Source of the DNA: Sphingobacterium cellulitidis
Lineage (GTDB): Bacteria; Bacteroidota; Bacteroidia; Sphingobacteriales; Sphingobacteriaceae
Direction: 5' to 3'
DNA length: 64,000 nt
NCBI GenBank assembly: GCA_002245855.1
Contig: NOUX01000003.1
Coordinates: 526,314-590,313 of the forward strand
Of this stretch, positions 1 to 8,921 are shown in pieces. A program made the translations under genes and the position numbers. Under the pieces are notes generated by a model. The model was given only the letters and a program-made list of their open reading frames with translations, did not search any database and had not been told where the DNA came from. Positions within the stretch are counted from its first letter, which is position 1. Each line of letters starts with the position of its first letter.

Positions 1-378
1 TAAGGTACCTGTATAATTATTGAATCCAGGATGAACAACCATACCCGCCTCTTTATTAACTAATAAAACATCATCATCTTCATAAATGATTTCTAAAGGA
101 ATATCCTCTGGATATACCTCCGTATCACGAGGTGGATCTGGTAAAACAACCGTTATGACATCAAAGGGCTTAACCTTATAACTGGCCTTGATCACCTTTT
201 CATTGACCTTGACTGTGCCAGCGTCTATCGCATTTTGAATTCGATTCCTAGAAGTATTCTCTACCCTATTCATCAAGAATTTATCAATACGCAATAAGGC
301 CTGCCCCTTATCAGCAACTATCCTTAAATGTTCATAAAGCTCCTGCTCGTCCTGCTCGTTCTCAAGATGATCTGTCAT
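1..378 (-). CDS. RluA-family 23S rRNA pseudouridine synthase, N-terminal part (cut by window edge)
   Basis: The minus strand reads open from an ATG at 378 to the window edge (126 codons). The visible protein starts with an acidic stretch (MTDHLENEQDEQ), then an S4 RNA-binding-like domain (residues about 20-85, with LRIDKFLMNR, SRNRIQNAIDAG and VNEKVIKASYKVKPFD). The start of the RluA catalytic fold follows (IIYEDDDVLLVNKEAGMVVHP). This order is typical of RluD-type enzymes that convert uridines of 23S rRNA to pseudouridine. The catalytic HRLD motif lies beyond the edge, so the exact RluA/RluC/RluD class is open. A TATTTTTG box lies only 4 bases upstream of the start codon, suggesting a near-leaderless mRNA. 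Confidence 0.88.
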   Translation of the reverse strand, partial: MTDHLENEQDEQELYEHLRIVADKGQALLRIDKFLMNRVENTSRNRIQNAIDAGTVKVNEKVIKASYKVKPFDVITVVLPDPPRDTEVYPEDIPLEIIYEDDDVLLVNKEAGMVVHPGFNNYTGTL

Positions 379-382
379 GCTG

Positions 383-390
383 CAAAAATA
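383..390 (-). promoter_or_regulatory. putative Bacteroidota -7 box (TATTTTTG) of the pseudouridine synthase gene
   Basis: On the minus strand the sequence TATTTTTG fits the Bacteroidota consensus TAnnTTTG and ends 4 bases before the ATG. No clear -33 TTTG element is visible, so this rests on the -7 match and position only. Confidence 0.4.
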
Positions 391-443
391 GCATTTTTAT
401 AATCATTCCTTTTCCTCAAAGAAAAAAGCATAATTTTACAGCC

Positions 444-1334
444 ATGCATTTCCCATTCGAAATTTTCAGCCCTGAAGAACAGATACAAAACCCAAGGTTC
501 TTGAAAAATGGAATCTCTCTTTTCATGAAAAGAGATGATAAAATTCACCCATTCATTTCAGGCAACAAATGGCGTAAACTAAAACATCAATTGGAACATG
601 CTAAATCACAAAATATCACAAATTTAGTAACCTTTGGAGGCGCTTGGTCCAACCATCTCCTAGCTACTGCAGCAGCAGCAGCCCAATTTGGTTTCAATGC
701 CATTGCTTATGTACGTGGTGAAGAAATTCGTAATCCTGTCCTGGATATGTGTCGCTTATATGGGATGGAATTAAGATTTGTAGATAGAGAATCCTATAAA
801 AATAAACATGACCTTTTCCTTTTAAATCACAACAGTGAAAATGATTATTTCATTGACGAAGGTGGAAAATCTGAACTTGGCTTATTGGGCTGTTCTGAAA
901 TTATTGATGAATTAAAAAACGAATACGACCATATCTTTGTAGCCTCAGGAACAGGAACTACAGTAGCCGGAATTCAACTAGGAATTCAGCAAAAAAAATT
1001 AAAAACTACGGTCCATAGTATCCCAGTATTAAAAGGAGCTGATCATTTATTGGATGAATTTTCAAACTGGGAAATAGATACTCAAAAAATCAAATTGCAT
1101 TTGGATTACCATTGCTCAGGTTATGCAAAAACTACTCCTGAACTCATTTCATTTATCCAACAATTTATTGAATCAACGGGAATTATGATCGAACCAACCT
1201 ATACAGGCAAATTAATGTACGCTGTATTCGACCTTTTAGAAAAAGATTATTTCAAACCGAACAGTAAGATATTGGTTGTTCATACAGGTGGTCTAACAGG
1301 CTTACTTGGACATTTGGATAAATTTAACCGCTAA
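444..1334 (+). CDS. PLP-dependent ACC deaminase / D-cysteine desulfhydrase family protein
   Basis: A 296-residue fold-type II PLP enzyme. The N-terminal half has the family signature: FMKRDDKIHPFISGNKWRKL (residues about 27-46; the lysine of GNKxRK is the expected Schiff-base residue) followed by TFGGAWSNHLLATA, which binds the cofactor and substrate carboxylate. A glycine-rich phosphate-binding stretch (ASGTGTTVAG) lies near residue 165, and VHTGGLTGLLG closes the protein. Relatives deaminate 1-aminocyclopropane-1-carboxylate or desulfhydrate D-cysteine; in Bacteroidota the substrate is usually unproven. It stands alone between a divergent rRNA-modification gene and an outer-membrane gene, so context does not refine the substrate. 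Confidence 0.85.
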   Translation: MHFPFEIFSPEEQIQNPRFLKNGISLFMKRDDKIHPFISGNKWRKLKHQLEHAKSQNITNLVTFGGAWSNHLLATAAAAAQFGFNAIAYVRGEEIRNPVLDMCRLYGMELRFVDRESYKNKHDLFLLNHNSENDYFIDEGGKSELGLLGCSEIIDELKNEYDHIFVASGTGTTVAGIQLGIQQKKLKTTVHSIPVLKGADHLLDEFSNWEIDTQKIKLHLDYHCSGYAKTTPELISFIQQFIESTGIMIEPTYTGKLMYAVFDLLEKDYFKPNSKILVVHTGGLTGLLGHLDKFNR

Positions 1335-1430
1335 AATGACATAAATCTTAATATGTAATCAGAGATAAATAATATTTTTACCCCAAATGGAAAGTCTTTG
1401 ACCACATAATCAACCGATAACAAACATAAA

Positions 1431-2720
1431 ATGCGCTTAAAGCTGTTAATATTAGTAATCATATCCTTTATTCAAATCCCTTCCTATGCGCTCCAAATAC
1501 AGATTCATGATACTGTAAGCACTAAAGAACAAAGGGATAGCATTATGCCAACAGCACATCTTTACGATATCGTAGATGCTTTCAATGATATTAACCCTTT
1601 TAAAAAAGACAAAAAGAAGCCTTCAGGAAAAAGATCTGCAATCTCCTACCTCCCCAATATAAATTACAACCCATCAATCGGTGCTCAAATAGGGATTAAA
1701 GCTGTTGGAGGTAAAATCCTTGGAAATGAACCTAATACTACAATGTCCATTGCAGCAACAGCATTAAGTGCGACCACAAGAGGAATTATTGTGGGATACC
1801 TTCTTCACGATATATATACGCCCGGAAATAAGTGGAATATCAAAGGCGGAGCAATGGTTGCCAAAGCAGTTGGTCTAGATTATGGTCTTGGAATCGGTGG
1901 ACCTTTGACAAATCCAACCGAGGAAGAATTAATACTGAATAACCCCGATAGACAACGGTATGTTAACAAATACATGGCTTATACTATCAATGAAAGAATA
2001 TATAAACAACTATTTCCAGGTGCTTTTGTCGGTGTGGGGGTGTTTTTTGAATTGAAACGGCAATTAACTACTGTCGGTAATCAAGAAAATATGGCTCCTG
2101 TTGAAATCTATAGCCGTTGGAATGACTTCGACCCTACCAGAGTAAATAATAATGGCCTTATGCTTAATATGCAATACATGACGCGGGATAATCCTAATTC
2201 CGCTTACAAAGGTTATTATTTCGACATGGTTCTTAGAATGAATCAAACCTGGTTAGGAAGTACGCATAATGCCTATCAACTGCAAACGGATTTTAGAAAA
2301 TATTGGCAGCTCTCCACGGATAGACCAAACCATGTTTTAGCATTTTGGAATTTTGGATCATATAATCTCGCAGGAAAACTCCCATATATTGACTTGCCCG
2401 GAACTGCAAAAGATACCTATGCCCGAAGTGGTCGCGGATATACCATGGGATATTTTAAAGGTGCATCCTTCTTTTATTCAGAGATTGAATATAGATACCC
2501 TATTCTTAGAAACCAGTTTCTGAGTGGGGTCGTCTTTGCCAATGTCCAAACTGCAAATGACCAAATGGGAACTAAACTCTTCCAAACTTGGCAGCCTGCA
2601 GCTGGTGCTGGTTTAAGGTTACTCTTTAATAAAGCCACAAGAACCAATCTCTGTATTGACTATGCCTTTGGAAAATTTGGTCAACATGGACTTTTCTTAG
2701 GTTTAAATGAAGCATTCTAA
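1431..2720 (+). CDS. outer-membrane beta-barrel protein of the BamA/surface-antigen type
   Basis: A 429-residue exported protein with an N-terminal signal peptide (MRLKLLILVIISFIQIPSYA). After a short polar linker (residues 35-70, KKDKKKPSGK) come alternating aromatic/polar strands ending in a terminal Phe (GLNEAF), as expected of an outer-membrane barrel recognised by the Bam machinery. The order ISYLPNINYNPSIGAQIG ... FYSEIEYRYPILRNQFLSGVVFANVQT ... AGAGLRLLFN resembles the barrel of BamA/TamA-like surface antigens, without visible POTRA domains. Function unknown. The next gene, a TonB-dependent receptor, starts 37 bases downstream, so the two may be co-transcribed. Confidence 0.75.
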   Translation: MRLKLLILVIISFIQIPSYALQIQIHDTVSTKEQRDSIMPTAHLYDIVDAFNDINPFKKDKKKPSGKRSAISYLPNINYNPSIGAQIGIKAVGGKILGNEPNTTMSIAATALSATTRGIIVGYLLHDIYTPGNKWNIKGGAMVAKAVGLDYGLGIGGPLTNPTEEELILNNPDRQRYVNKYMAYTINERIYKQLFPGAFVGVGVFFELKRQLTTVGNQENMAPVEIYSRWNDFDPTRVNNNGLMLNMQYMTRDNPNSAYKGYYFDMVLRMNQTWLGSTHNAYQLQTDFRKYWQLSTDRPNHVLAFWNFGSYNLAGKLPYIDLPGTAKDTYARSGRGYTMGYFKGASFFYSEIEYRYPILRNQFLSGVVFANVQTANDQMGTKLFQTWQPAAGAGLRLLFNKATRTNLCIDYAFGKFGQHGLFLGLNEAF

Positions 2721-2757
2721 ACAATTATTATTTAATATTTTATAGATATCATCCTAC

Positions 2758-4842
2758 ATGTATTTTAAAATCTTTAGCTTTTTAAGCTGCTCTTTAACTT
2801 TCTTTTACTTTTCCGCTCATGCTCAGTCCACTAGTACGGATACTTCTATTAATGAAATAGCGCCTATTGAAATCAAAGCTCATTTCAATGCGCAAGCTAT
2901 GCTCGACTTGACCAGCTCCGCAAAAGTAGTTACCAAAAAGCTGATAGAGTCTCAATCACCTAGTAATTTTCTGAGTGCCATCAATACCACCACTGGATTG
3001 AGAATGGAAGAAAGATCTCCAGGTAGTTATAGACTTGCACTTCGTGGAAGTATGCTGCGTTCTCCCTTTGGCGTTCGTAATACCAAGATTTATTTAGATG
3101 AAATTCCTTTTACCGATGCGAGTGGTAATACCTACCTGAATTTATTAGACCCTATTGGGATAAATAATATCCAAATCATAAAAGGTCCTGATGGATCTCT
3201 CTTTGGTCCTAACTCTGCTGGTGTTATTAGATTCATTCCTGAAGGATTCGGACAAATTGATAATCAAAAATCATTAATGCTGTCAGGCGGTTCTTTTGGA
3301 TTATTCCATGAACAACTGCAGGTAAATCATAAGGTCAATGAGAATTACAATTTCTCTTTTAACCAAGCCTACCTACGCTCAGATGGCTACAGGCAACATA
3401 CAGCCATGGATAAGCTCTTTTTTCAAACAGCACATCAATGGAAATATAATTCCTTTGGAAAACTTAAGGTATTTGCACTCTATTCAGATATTGGCTATCA
3501 AACCCCAGGTGGTCTGACTCAACAACAGTATGATGATGACCCAACCCAATATAGACCTGCTGGCGGACCTTTCCAAAGTGCTAAGGACCAAAAAGCGGGA
3601 ATCTATAACAAAACCTTTATCGGAGGAATCACCAATGAGTATCAAATCACCAAGAATTTGAAAAATGTAACCTCTGTTTTTGGAAGCCATACCGACCTCG
3701 AAAACCCATTTATTACCAATTATGAAACCAGAAAGGAAAATAACTTGGGATTCCGAACCTATTTTTCATACGAAAATATTGAAACCTCTGACTTCTTATG
3801 GGAAATGCAATTAGGAGCTGAAGGTCAAAATGGCTGGTATCATGTCAAAAACCATGAAAATAAACTTGGAATAATGGGGGATTTAACTGATGATGATAAC
3901 CTTGAAAATCTACAACATTTTTACTTTTATAGATTCAAAACTAAGCTTTATCAAAAACTTTCAGCAGAAGCATCTATCGGTTTAAATTTCAACAATATAA
4001 AATTCACTAGAAATGCAGCTGATGAAAATATGGCTGATGGAAAAATTAACTTTGACAATACTTGGATGCCTAGAGTAGGTCTTGCTTATGCTGCAACAAA
4101 CAACCTTGCTATCAGAGCATCCCTTTCCAAAGGCTATTCCACACCTACTATTGCAGAAGTAAGATCTTCAGACAATAAAATCAATCAGGATCTAAAACCT
4201 GAAACAGGTACAAATTACGAAGCTGGACTACGATTCGAAAGTCAAGACAGACGCTTTATTGCTGACATTGCTACCTACTATTACCAAATGAATAATGGTA
4301 TTATTAGACAATTAAACGATGCCGGAAATGAATTCTTTCAAAACGCCGGAAAAATTGACCAAAAGGGAATCGAAGCTTCCATATTGACTCAACTTATTTC
4401 TAATGAAAATGGCAATTTCTTAAAAGGTTTGATTTTGTCAAGCAACCTCACCTATCAAGATTATAAGTTTAAAGACTATGTCATTGGAAACAATAATTTC
4501 AACGGTAACAAAGTTACCTCTGTTCCCAATTGGATATGGGCAAATACATTATCCTTGAAATTTATTAAAAACATAGATTTAAATATCTTACACAACTTTA
4601 CTTCAAGTATTCCATTAAATGATGCAAATACAGTAGTTGCTTCTAAATACAATGTTTTACAGGCAAAAATATCTTGGCTGACACCGATATCCACTAAATA
4701 TAAATTACAGTTTTTTACTGGTGCTGACAATATTCTCAATGAAAAATATAGCCTCGGAAATGACATCAATGCTATGGGAAATCGTTACTTCAATGCAGCT
4801 CCGACCAGAAATTTCTATGCTGGAGCTAAAGTAATTCTATAA
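2758..4842 (+). CDS. TonB-dependent outer-membrane receptor
   Basis: A 694-residue protein with a signal peptide (cleavage near SAHAQ), a plug domain (residues about 45-165, with LRMEERSPGSYRLALRGSM, IYLDEIPFTDASG and IIKGPDGSLFGPNSAGVIRF) and a 22-strand-type barrel whose C-terminal strand carries the NILNEKYSLGND and NFYAGAKVIL signatures. It imports a scarce ligand across the outer membrane using TonB energy; the length and the lack of a CarboxypepD-like N-terminal domain favour a siderophore or metal receptor over a SusC glycan porin. The ligand cannot be read from sequence. A two-component system starts 60 bases downstream on the same strand and could control it. Confidence 0.9.
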   Translation: MYFKIFSFLSCSLTFFYFSAHAQSTSTDTSINEIAPIEIKAHFNAQAMLDLTSSAKVVTKKLIESQSPSNFLSAINTTTGLRMEERSPGSYRLALRGSMLRSPFGVRNTKIYLDEIPFTDASGNTYLNLLDPIGINNIQIIKGPDGSLFGPNSAGVIRFIPEGFGQIDNQKSLMLSGGSFGLFHEQLQVNHKVNENYNFSFNQAYLRSDGYRQHTAMDKLFFQTAHQWKYNSFGKLKVFALYSDIGYQTPGGLTQQQYDDDPTQYRPAGGPFQSAKDQKAGIYNKTFIGGITNEYQITKNLKNVTSVFGSHTDLENPFITNYETRKENNLGFRTYFSYENIETSDFLWEMQLGAEGQNGWYHVKNHENKLGIMGDLTDDDNLENLQHFYFYRFKTKLYQKLSAEASIGLNFNNIKFTRNAADENMADGKINFDNTWMPRVGLAYAATNNLAIRASLSKGYSTPTIAEVRSSDNKINQDLKPETGTNYEAGLRFESQDRRFIADIATYYYQMNNGIIRQLNDAGNEFFQNAGKIDQKGIEASILTQLISNENGNFLKGLILSSNLTYQDYKFKDYVIGNNNFNGNKVTSVPNWIWANTLSLKFIKNIDLNILHNFTSSIPLNDANTVVASKYNVLQAKISWLTPISTKYKLQFFTGADNILNEKYSLGNDINAMGNRYFNAAPTRNFYAGAKVIL

Positions 4843-4851
4843 CCTAAAGTA

Positions 4852-4871
4852 TTTTCCAGATTCTTTCCAGA
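4852..4871 (+). promoter_or_regulatory. putative response-regulator operator: two TTCCAGA half-sites 11 bp apart
   Basis: TTCCAGA occurs at 4854-4860 and again at 4865-4871, separated by TTCT, 32 bases before the response-regulator start codon. An 11-bp direct repeat is about one helical turn, the usual spacing for tandem binding of OmpR-type winged-helix dimers. The same arrangement (TTCCCAA-TTCT-TTCCAGA) recurs at 6877-6894 upstream of the first PepSY-like gene. Binding is inferred; the repeat itself is seen. Confidence 0.5.
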
Positions 4872-4902
4872 ATTCAATTATTTATTTGTACTGATACTTA
4901 GA

Positions 4903-5574
4903 ATGAAGATATTAATTATAGAAGACGAGAAAGACCTATTGCAAACAATTGAAGAATTTCTAAAATCAGAGAATTTCTTGATTGAATCTGCAATGGACTA
5001 TAATTCAGCTCTGGAAAAGGTTATGAATTATGAATATGATTGCATTCTCCTCGACATCATGTTACCCGGAGGTAGTGGTTTGGATATCTTAAGGGCATTA
5101 AAGGATGAACATAAAAAGCAACCTGTCTTGATTCTTTCTGCAAAAGACTCGGTTGAAGATAAAGTCTTAGGTCTAGAAATTGGCGCAGATGACTACCTTG
5201 CAAAACCATTCCATCTCGCGGAATTGTTAGCCCGGATAAAATCTATCATTCGACGTAATGCAAATGAAGGCGAACAGTTGGTTTCATACAAAAATGTAAG
5301 CTTAAACCCAGATAGTAGAATTGTCTATGTTGATAACAACCCTATTTCACTAAACAGAAAAGAATTCGACTTATTCTATTATTTTCTTTTGAGACCAAAT
5401 AGATTATTGGAAAAAACGAGCTTGGTGGAGTCAGTTTGGGGTGATCATACTGACCAAGCCGATAATCTCGACTTTATTTACTCGCAAATAAAAAATATTC
5501 GAAAAAAATTAAAAGAATCCAATGCCAATATGGATATTCAAGCAGTTTATGGTGTTGGATATAAATTAGTTTAA
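4903..5574 (+). CDS. OmpR/PhoB-family DNA-binding response regulator
   Basis: 223 residues: a receiver domain (1-115) with acidic pocket IEDE near residue 8, phospho-acceptor Asp51 (LLDIMLPGGSGLD) and the conserved Lys in LAKPFHLAEL, then a winged-helix domain (about 130-223) with LNRKEFDLFYYFLLRPN and VYGVGYKLV. It is a transcription factor activated by the histidine kinase encoded directly downstream, whose start overlaps its stop codon (TAATG). TTCCAGA direct repeats upstream of this gene and of the first PepSY gene suggest autoregulation and a local target. Confidence 0.95.
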   Translation: MKILIIEDEKDLLQTIEEFLKSENFLIESAMDYNSALEKVMNYEYDCILLDIMLPGGSGLDILRALKDEHKKQPVLILSAKDSVEDKVLGLEIGADDYLAKPFHLAELLARIKSIIRRNANEGEQLVSYKNVSLNPDSRIVYVDNNPISLNRKEFDLFYYFLLRPNRLLEKTSLVESVWGDHTDQADNLDFIYSQIKNIRKKLKESNANMDIQAVYGVGYKLV

Positions 5575-6857
5575 TGTCAGTATCAATTAAATATTATACA
5601 AACAGGTTCCTGGCAATTGCCATTTTGATCATTATGGCAATCTGGGCTTTGTTATTTTATGCTTTCCTCATGGACGAGGTCTATGACAATATTGATGATG
5701 GCTTGAAAAACCAGAAGCTGGAAATCATCCGTGAAGCTTATAATAACCCTGAAATAATTGATAACAACAAAGAATATGGCATAAACCAATTTAAGATTCT
5801 TCCCTCTGAACCAAAAGAGGATATTGACAAGAATCATTTCTCAAGGGAATTCATGTACATGCCCTATGATGATGAAGATGAACCTTATAGAATTCTTAAA
5901 ACTGGATTCTATTCTAAAGATAGGAAACCTTATAGCCTTGAAATTCGAACCTCTACCGTCGAAGAAGATGATTACTTGATTAATTTGGCTGTAGCATTAG
6001 CAGTTTTGTACCTTGTAATTGTTCTCAGCATCCTGATCATTAATTATTTCGGTATGAGTAAAGGTTGGAAACCTTTTCAAACAATCCTACATAACCTGAG
6101 CAACTATCGTTTTGATCATCCCAAATCCTTTGAAAGTACCGAAACAAAAGTTAAAGAATTTCAAGAACTAAATGTTCAGATCAAGAAAATGATCGATAGA
6201 AATGAGGGTCTCTTCGAAGAACAAAAGCTATTCTTGGAAAATGCTTCTCATGAACTTCAAACTCCATTGGCCATTACCATTGGTAAACTAGACCTACTTC
6301 TCCAAGAAGGTGATCTTCCTGAAGACAAAACAATCAAAATAGCAGAAGCTAAGCAGGCATTACACAGAATGGTTTCTCTTAATAAATCACTCTTGATGCT
6401 CTCTAGAATTGATAACAATCAATATAACAGTAAAACAGAGGTGAATTTTAATGATCTTATCCAAAAAAAATTGGAGGAACTACAGGACTTCATTCAATTC
6501 AAGGAAATTTCCATCGATCTAATTGAAAAGGATCAATTCGTTGCTCAAATAAATCTTGATTTAGCGCATATTCTAATATCAAACCTGTTAAGAAATGCCA
6601 TCAAATACAACACCAGCTCAGGACATATTAACATTACTATTGATAAAAACTTATTAGACATTGCGAATAGCAGTCATACAACTGCCCTTAATCCCGAATA
6701 TATATTTAAGCGTTTCCACAAAGGCAATCAAGACAGCCAATCCAATGGCCTTGGACTTTCCATCGTTCAAACTATCCTTGAAAAATATCCTGATCTCCAA
6801 ATTGGATATGAATATTTGAATGCTGAACAACATTTTTCATTAAAAAAATCAAAATAA
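5574..6857 (+). CDS. membrane sensor histidine kinase, partner of the upstream response regulator
   Basis: 427 residues. Transmembrane segments at about 12-33 and 136-158 enclose a short periplasmic sensor loop rich in Asp, Glu and Tyr (including MYMPYDDEDEPYR). The kinase core follows: phospho-acceptor His226 in ENASHELQTPLA, N box NLLRNAIKYN, an ATP-lid region with FKRFHKGNQ and the G box NGLGLSIVQTIL. The acidic loop could bind metal ions or cationic ligands, but this is speculation. Overlap with the regulator gene (TAATG) indicates translational coupling. Downstream PepSY-like proteins probably belong to its regulon. Confidence 0.93.
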   Translation: MSVSIKYYTNRFLAIAILIIMAIWALLFYAFLMDEVYDNIDDGLKNQKLEIIREAYNNPEIIDNNKEYGINQFKILPSEPKEDIDKNHFSREFMYMPYDDEDEPYRILKTGFYSKDRKPYSLEIRTSTVEEDDYLINLAVALAVLYLVIVLSILIINYFGMSKGWKPFQTILHNLSNYRFDHPKSFESTETKVKEFQELNVQIKKMIDRNEGLFEEQKLFLENASHELQTPLAITIGKLDLLLQEGDLPEDKTIKIAEAKQALHRMVSLNKSLLMLSRIDNNQYNSKTEVNFNDLIQKKLEELQDFIQFKEISIDLIEKDQFVAQINLDLAHILISNLLRNAIKYNTSSGHINITIDKNLLDIANSSHTTALNPEYIFKRFHKGNQDSQSNGLGLSIVQTILEKYPDLQIGYEYLNAEQHFSLKKSK

Positions 6858-6876
6858 TTCCTTAAAATCCCCATCA

Positions 6877-6894
6877 TTCCCAATTCTTTCCAGA
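6877..6894 (+). promoter_or_regulatory. second putative response-regulator operator upstream of the PepSY-like gene
   Basis: TTCCCAA (6877-6883), TTCT, TTCCAGA (6888-6894): the same half-site, the same 4-base spacer and the same 11-bp period as at 4854-4871. It lies 39 bases before the first PepSY-like start codon, consistent with an activator site. Confidence 0.48.
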
Positions 6895-6933
6895 TTTGAC
6901 ATAGAAATTTGATTAAACAAAAAATTAAACAAT

Positions 6934-7377
6934 ATGAAAAATCTAATAAAAACATTAATGGTATTATTGATTGCTGGATCATCGTTCAACGCAATCGGAC
7001 AAGAAAAAGTAATTGAAGTAGCGAATTTACCGCAGCCAGCACAATCCTTTATTCAGAAACATTACGCAAAAGATAAAGTAGCATTAACAAAATCTGAAAA
7101 GGAAACCTTATCTCCTATTGAATACAAGGTAGTTTTAGCAAGTGGAATCGAAATTGAATTCGATAGCAAAGGAAACTGGACAGAAGTAGATGCTAATACA
7201 GCAGCTGTACCACAAGAAATAGTTCCTGCAAAAATTAAAACTTACGTTCAAAAAAGCTTCCCTGACAATAATATCGTACAAATCAAAAAAGACAGAAAAG
7301 GATACGAAGTCGAATTGACAAACGGAATCGAAGTGAAATTCAATAAGAATGCTGACTTCGTAAAAATCGATGACTAA
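6934..7377 (+). CDS. exported PepSY-like protein (two tandem PepSY-like repeats)
   Basis: 147 residues with a signal peptide ending near FNAIGQ. The mature part holds two repeats of the PepSY-like pattern: residues about 28-85 (AQSFIQKHYAKDKV ... YKVVLASGIEIEFDSKGNWTEVD) and 92-147 (IKTYVQKSFPDNNI ... YEVELTNGIEVKFNKNADFVKID). Such proteins are periplasmic or surface beta/alpha proteins of unclear role, often beside two-component systems in Bacteroidota. The next gene encodes a paralogue. A putative response-regulator site precedes it. Confidence 0.82.
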   Translation: MKNLIKTLMVLLIAGSSFNAIGQEKVIEVANLPQPAQSFIQKHYAKDKVALTKSEKETLSPIEYKVVLASGIEIEFDSKGNWTEVDANTAAVPQEIVPAKIKTYVQKSFPDNNIVQIKKDRKGYEVELTNGIEVKFNKNADFVKIDD

Positions 7378-7409
7378 TTAAATAAACACACTAAATAATA
7401 TTAATAAAC

Positions 7410-7859
7410 ATGAAAAAATTAATTCTAGCTTTCACTATCTTATTATCAATTGCTACCCTTACAATGTCATGCGACAAAGAAACAGTGGTAACCGAAGATC
7501 AATTGCCAAGTACTGCTTCGCAATTTCTAAATCAACATTTTAATAATGTAAAAATTCTTTCAATTGTTGAAGAAAAAGAAGGCCTATCAGGAAAAGAATA
7601 TGATGTATTGTTAGACAATGGAATTGAAATCAAATTTGATAAAAATGGTGAATGGTTGGATATCGATGCAAAAGCAGATACCACCTCCTTACCAGAAAGT
7701 TTGATCCCTGCATCTATTAATTCCTATGTAAAGCAAAACTATGCTAACGCCGGAATCAATAGCATTGAAAAAGAAAAACACGGCTACGATGTTGAATTAA
7801 CCAACGGACTAGACCTGGTATTTGATAAAGACGGTAAATTCGTAAGAATCGATCCATAA
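7410..7859 (+). CDS. PepSY-like lipoprotein, paralogue of the preceding gene
   Basis: 149 residues. The N-terminus is a lipoprotein signal: hydrophobic stretch then LTMSC, with Cys at about residue 21 followed by Asp. Two PepSY-like repeats follow (SQFLNQHFNNVKI ... YDVLLDNGIEIKFDKNGEWLDID and INSYVKQNYANAGI ... YDVELTNGLDLVFDKDGKFVRIDP), closely matching the upstream gene in order and spacing. This points to a tandem gene duplication after which one copy became membrane-anchored. It ends 21 bases before a strong bidirectional terminator. Confidence 0.82.
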   Translation: MKKLILAFTILLSIATLTMSCDKETVVTEDQLPSTASQFLNQHFNNVKILSIVEEKEGLSGKEYDVLLDNGIEIKFDKNGEWLDIDAKADTTSLPESLIPASINSYVKQNYANAGINSIEKEKHGYDVELTNGLDLVFDKDGKFVRIDP

Positions 7860-7880
7860 GGATAGTATCGAAACAAAAAA

Positions 7881-7933
7881 TATAACATAGAAAAAGGGAA
7901 TTGATTAAATCAATTCCCTTTTTCTATGTTATA
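7881..7933. terminator. bidirectional terminator, 26-bp perfect inverted repeat
   Basis: Arms 7881-7906 and 7908-7933 are perfectly complementary around one central base, with A-runs and T-runs placed so either strand gives a stem followed by U residues. It separates the PepSY-like gene from the convergent SIMPL gene. Confidence 0.85.
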
Positions 7934-7976
7934 TCCTATCTGAAGTCAATCTAATACTACTCCTCAATACTCTTTT

Positions 7977-8090
7977 CCCGCATGCAATCAGTCTAAATAC
8001 TCTATACTAAATACTAAATACTACTATTCACTACTCTTTCCCCGCATGCAATCAGTCTAAATACTCTATACTAAATACTAAATACTACTA
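7977..8090. repeat. 64-bp-period tandem duplication reaching into the SIMPL gene end
   Basis: A 50-base block is identical at 7977-8026 and 8041-8090. It begins CCCGCATGCAATCAGTC and continues with iterations of CTAAATA. The second copy supplies the stop codon and last base positions of the SIMPL gene, so the 3' end of that gene and its trailer have been duplicated. The CTCTATACTAAATACTAA core recurs at 26074-26091. Confidence 0.85.
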
Positions 8091-8822
8091 CTCCGACAAA
8101 TAACTAGTCTTCACAGTAATATTTGCAGTTTTCTTTCTGGAAGTCACATTAAAGGCACCACCGTATGAATATTCTTCGTTTTCATTCTGTCCAGTAATCT
8201 GGAAAATCCCTAAATCAGCTTTTACAAGACTTCCTAATGATGAACCTGCTTCTTTAGCAATATTCTCTGCCCTAACTCTGGCATTCTGAGATGCTTCAGA
8301 AATTAATTTCAATTTTAAATCCTCAAGACCCGAAAAATAGTAGTTTGGCAAATTAGAACTTAACTCAACTCCTTGGGAAATCAAGGTCGAAATCTCACGA
8401 GATGCATTTGCAACCTTATCCAAATCCTTCGATTCAATGGAAACATTTTGAGATAAGCTGTAACCTGTAAAGGTATTATAGCTATTTCCGTTCTGATCGG
8501 TATGATAATTGAAGTCCCGATTGATATTAACAGCATTGAATAAAATCTCCTTTTCACTAATTCCTTGGCGAACTAAAAAATCCTTGACCATATCTCGATC
8601 CCTTTTTAATTGCTCTGAAGCCTCACTTAAATCCATGGATTTACGATTGAAGGATGCCGACCATTTAACAATATCAGATTCAAAGTTGGTCATCGCATTA
8701 CCAGTTACATTGATCGTATTCGAATTCTTATACTTGTACTTGTAGGCATTCCCAAAAATCAAGGCAAAGACAATGATTGAAAGCCCTGCAATTATGCTAA
8801 TAATAATTCCGCTGTTTTTCAT
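8088..8822 (-). CDS. SIMPL (DUF541) domain protein, membrane-anchored
   Basis: 244 residues. An N-terminal membrane anchor (IIISIIAGLSIIVFALIFGNAY) precedes a SIMPL domain: INVTGNAMTNFESDIVKWSASFNRKS at the start, DRDMVKDFLVRQGISEKEI in the middle, and a late region with ASQNARVRAENIAKEAGSSLGSLVKA. SIMPL proteins are periplasmic oligomer-forming proteins of poorly defined role, some linked to stress resistance. It is divergent from the S9 peptidase gene (99 bases between starts). Its 3' end lies inside a tandem duplication. Confidence 0.85.
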   Translation of the reverse strand: MKNSGIIISIIAGLSIIVFALIFGNAYKYKYKNSNTINVTGNAMTNFESDIVKWSASFNRKSMDLSEASEQLKRDRDMVKDFLVRQGISEKEILFNAVNINRDFNYHTDQNGNSYNTFTGYSLSQNVSIESKDLDKVANASREISTLISQGVELSSNLPNYYFSGLEDLKLKLISEASQNARVRAENIAKEAGSSLGSLVKADLGIFQITGQNENEEYSYGGAFNVTSRKKTANITVKTSYLSE

Positions 8823-8921
8823 AAGTCCCGAATAGTTGTGATTATATTAAAAATGTTATCCTTTATCCCAACCTAAGTTAGGAAATTTTGGGTATTATTG
8901 AAATTCCAAACATCAAATTAT

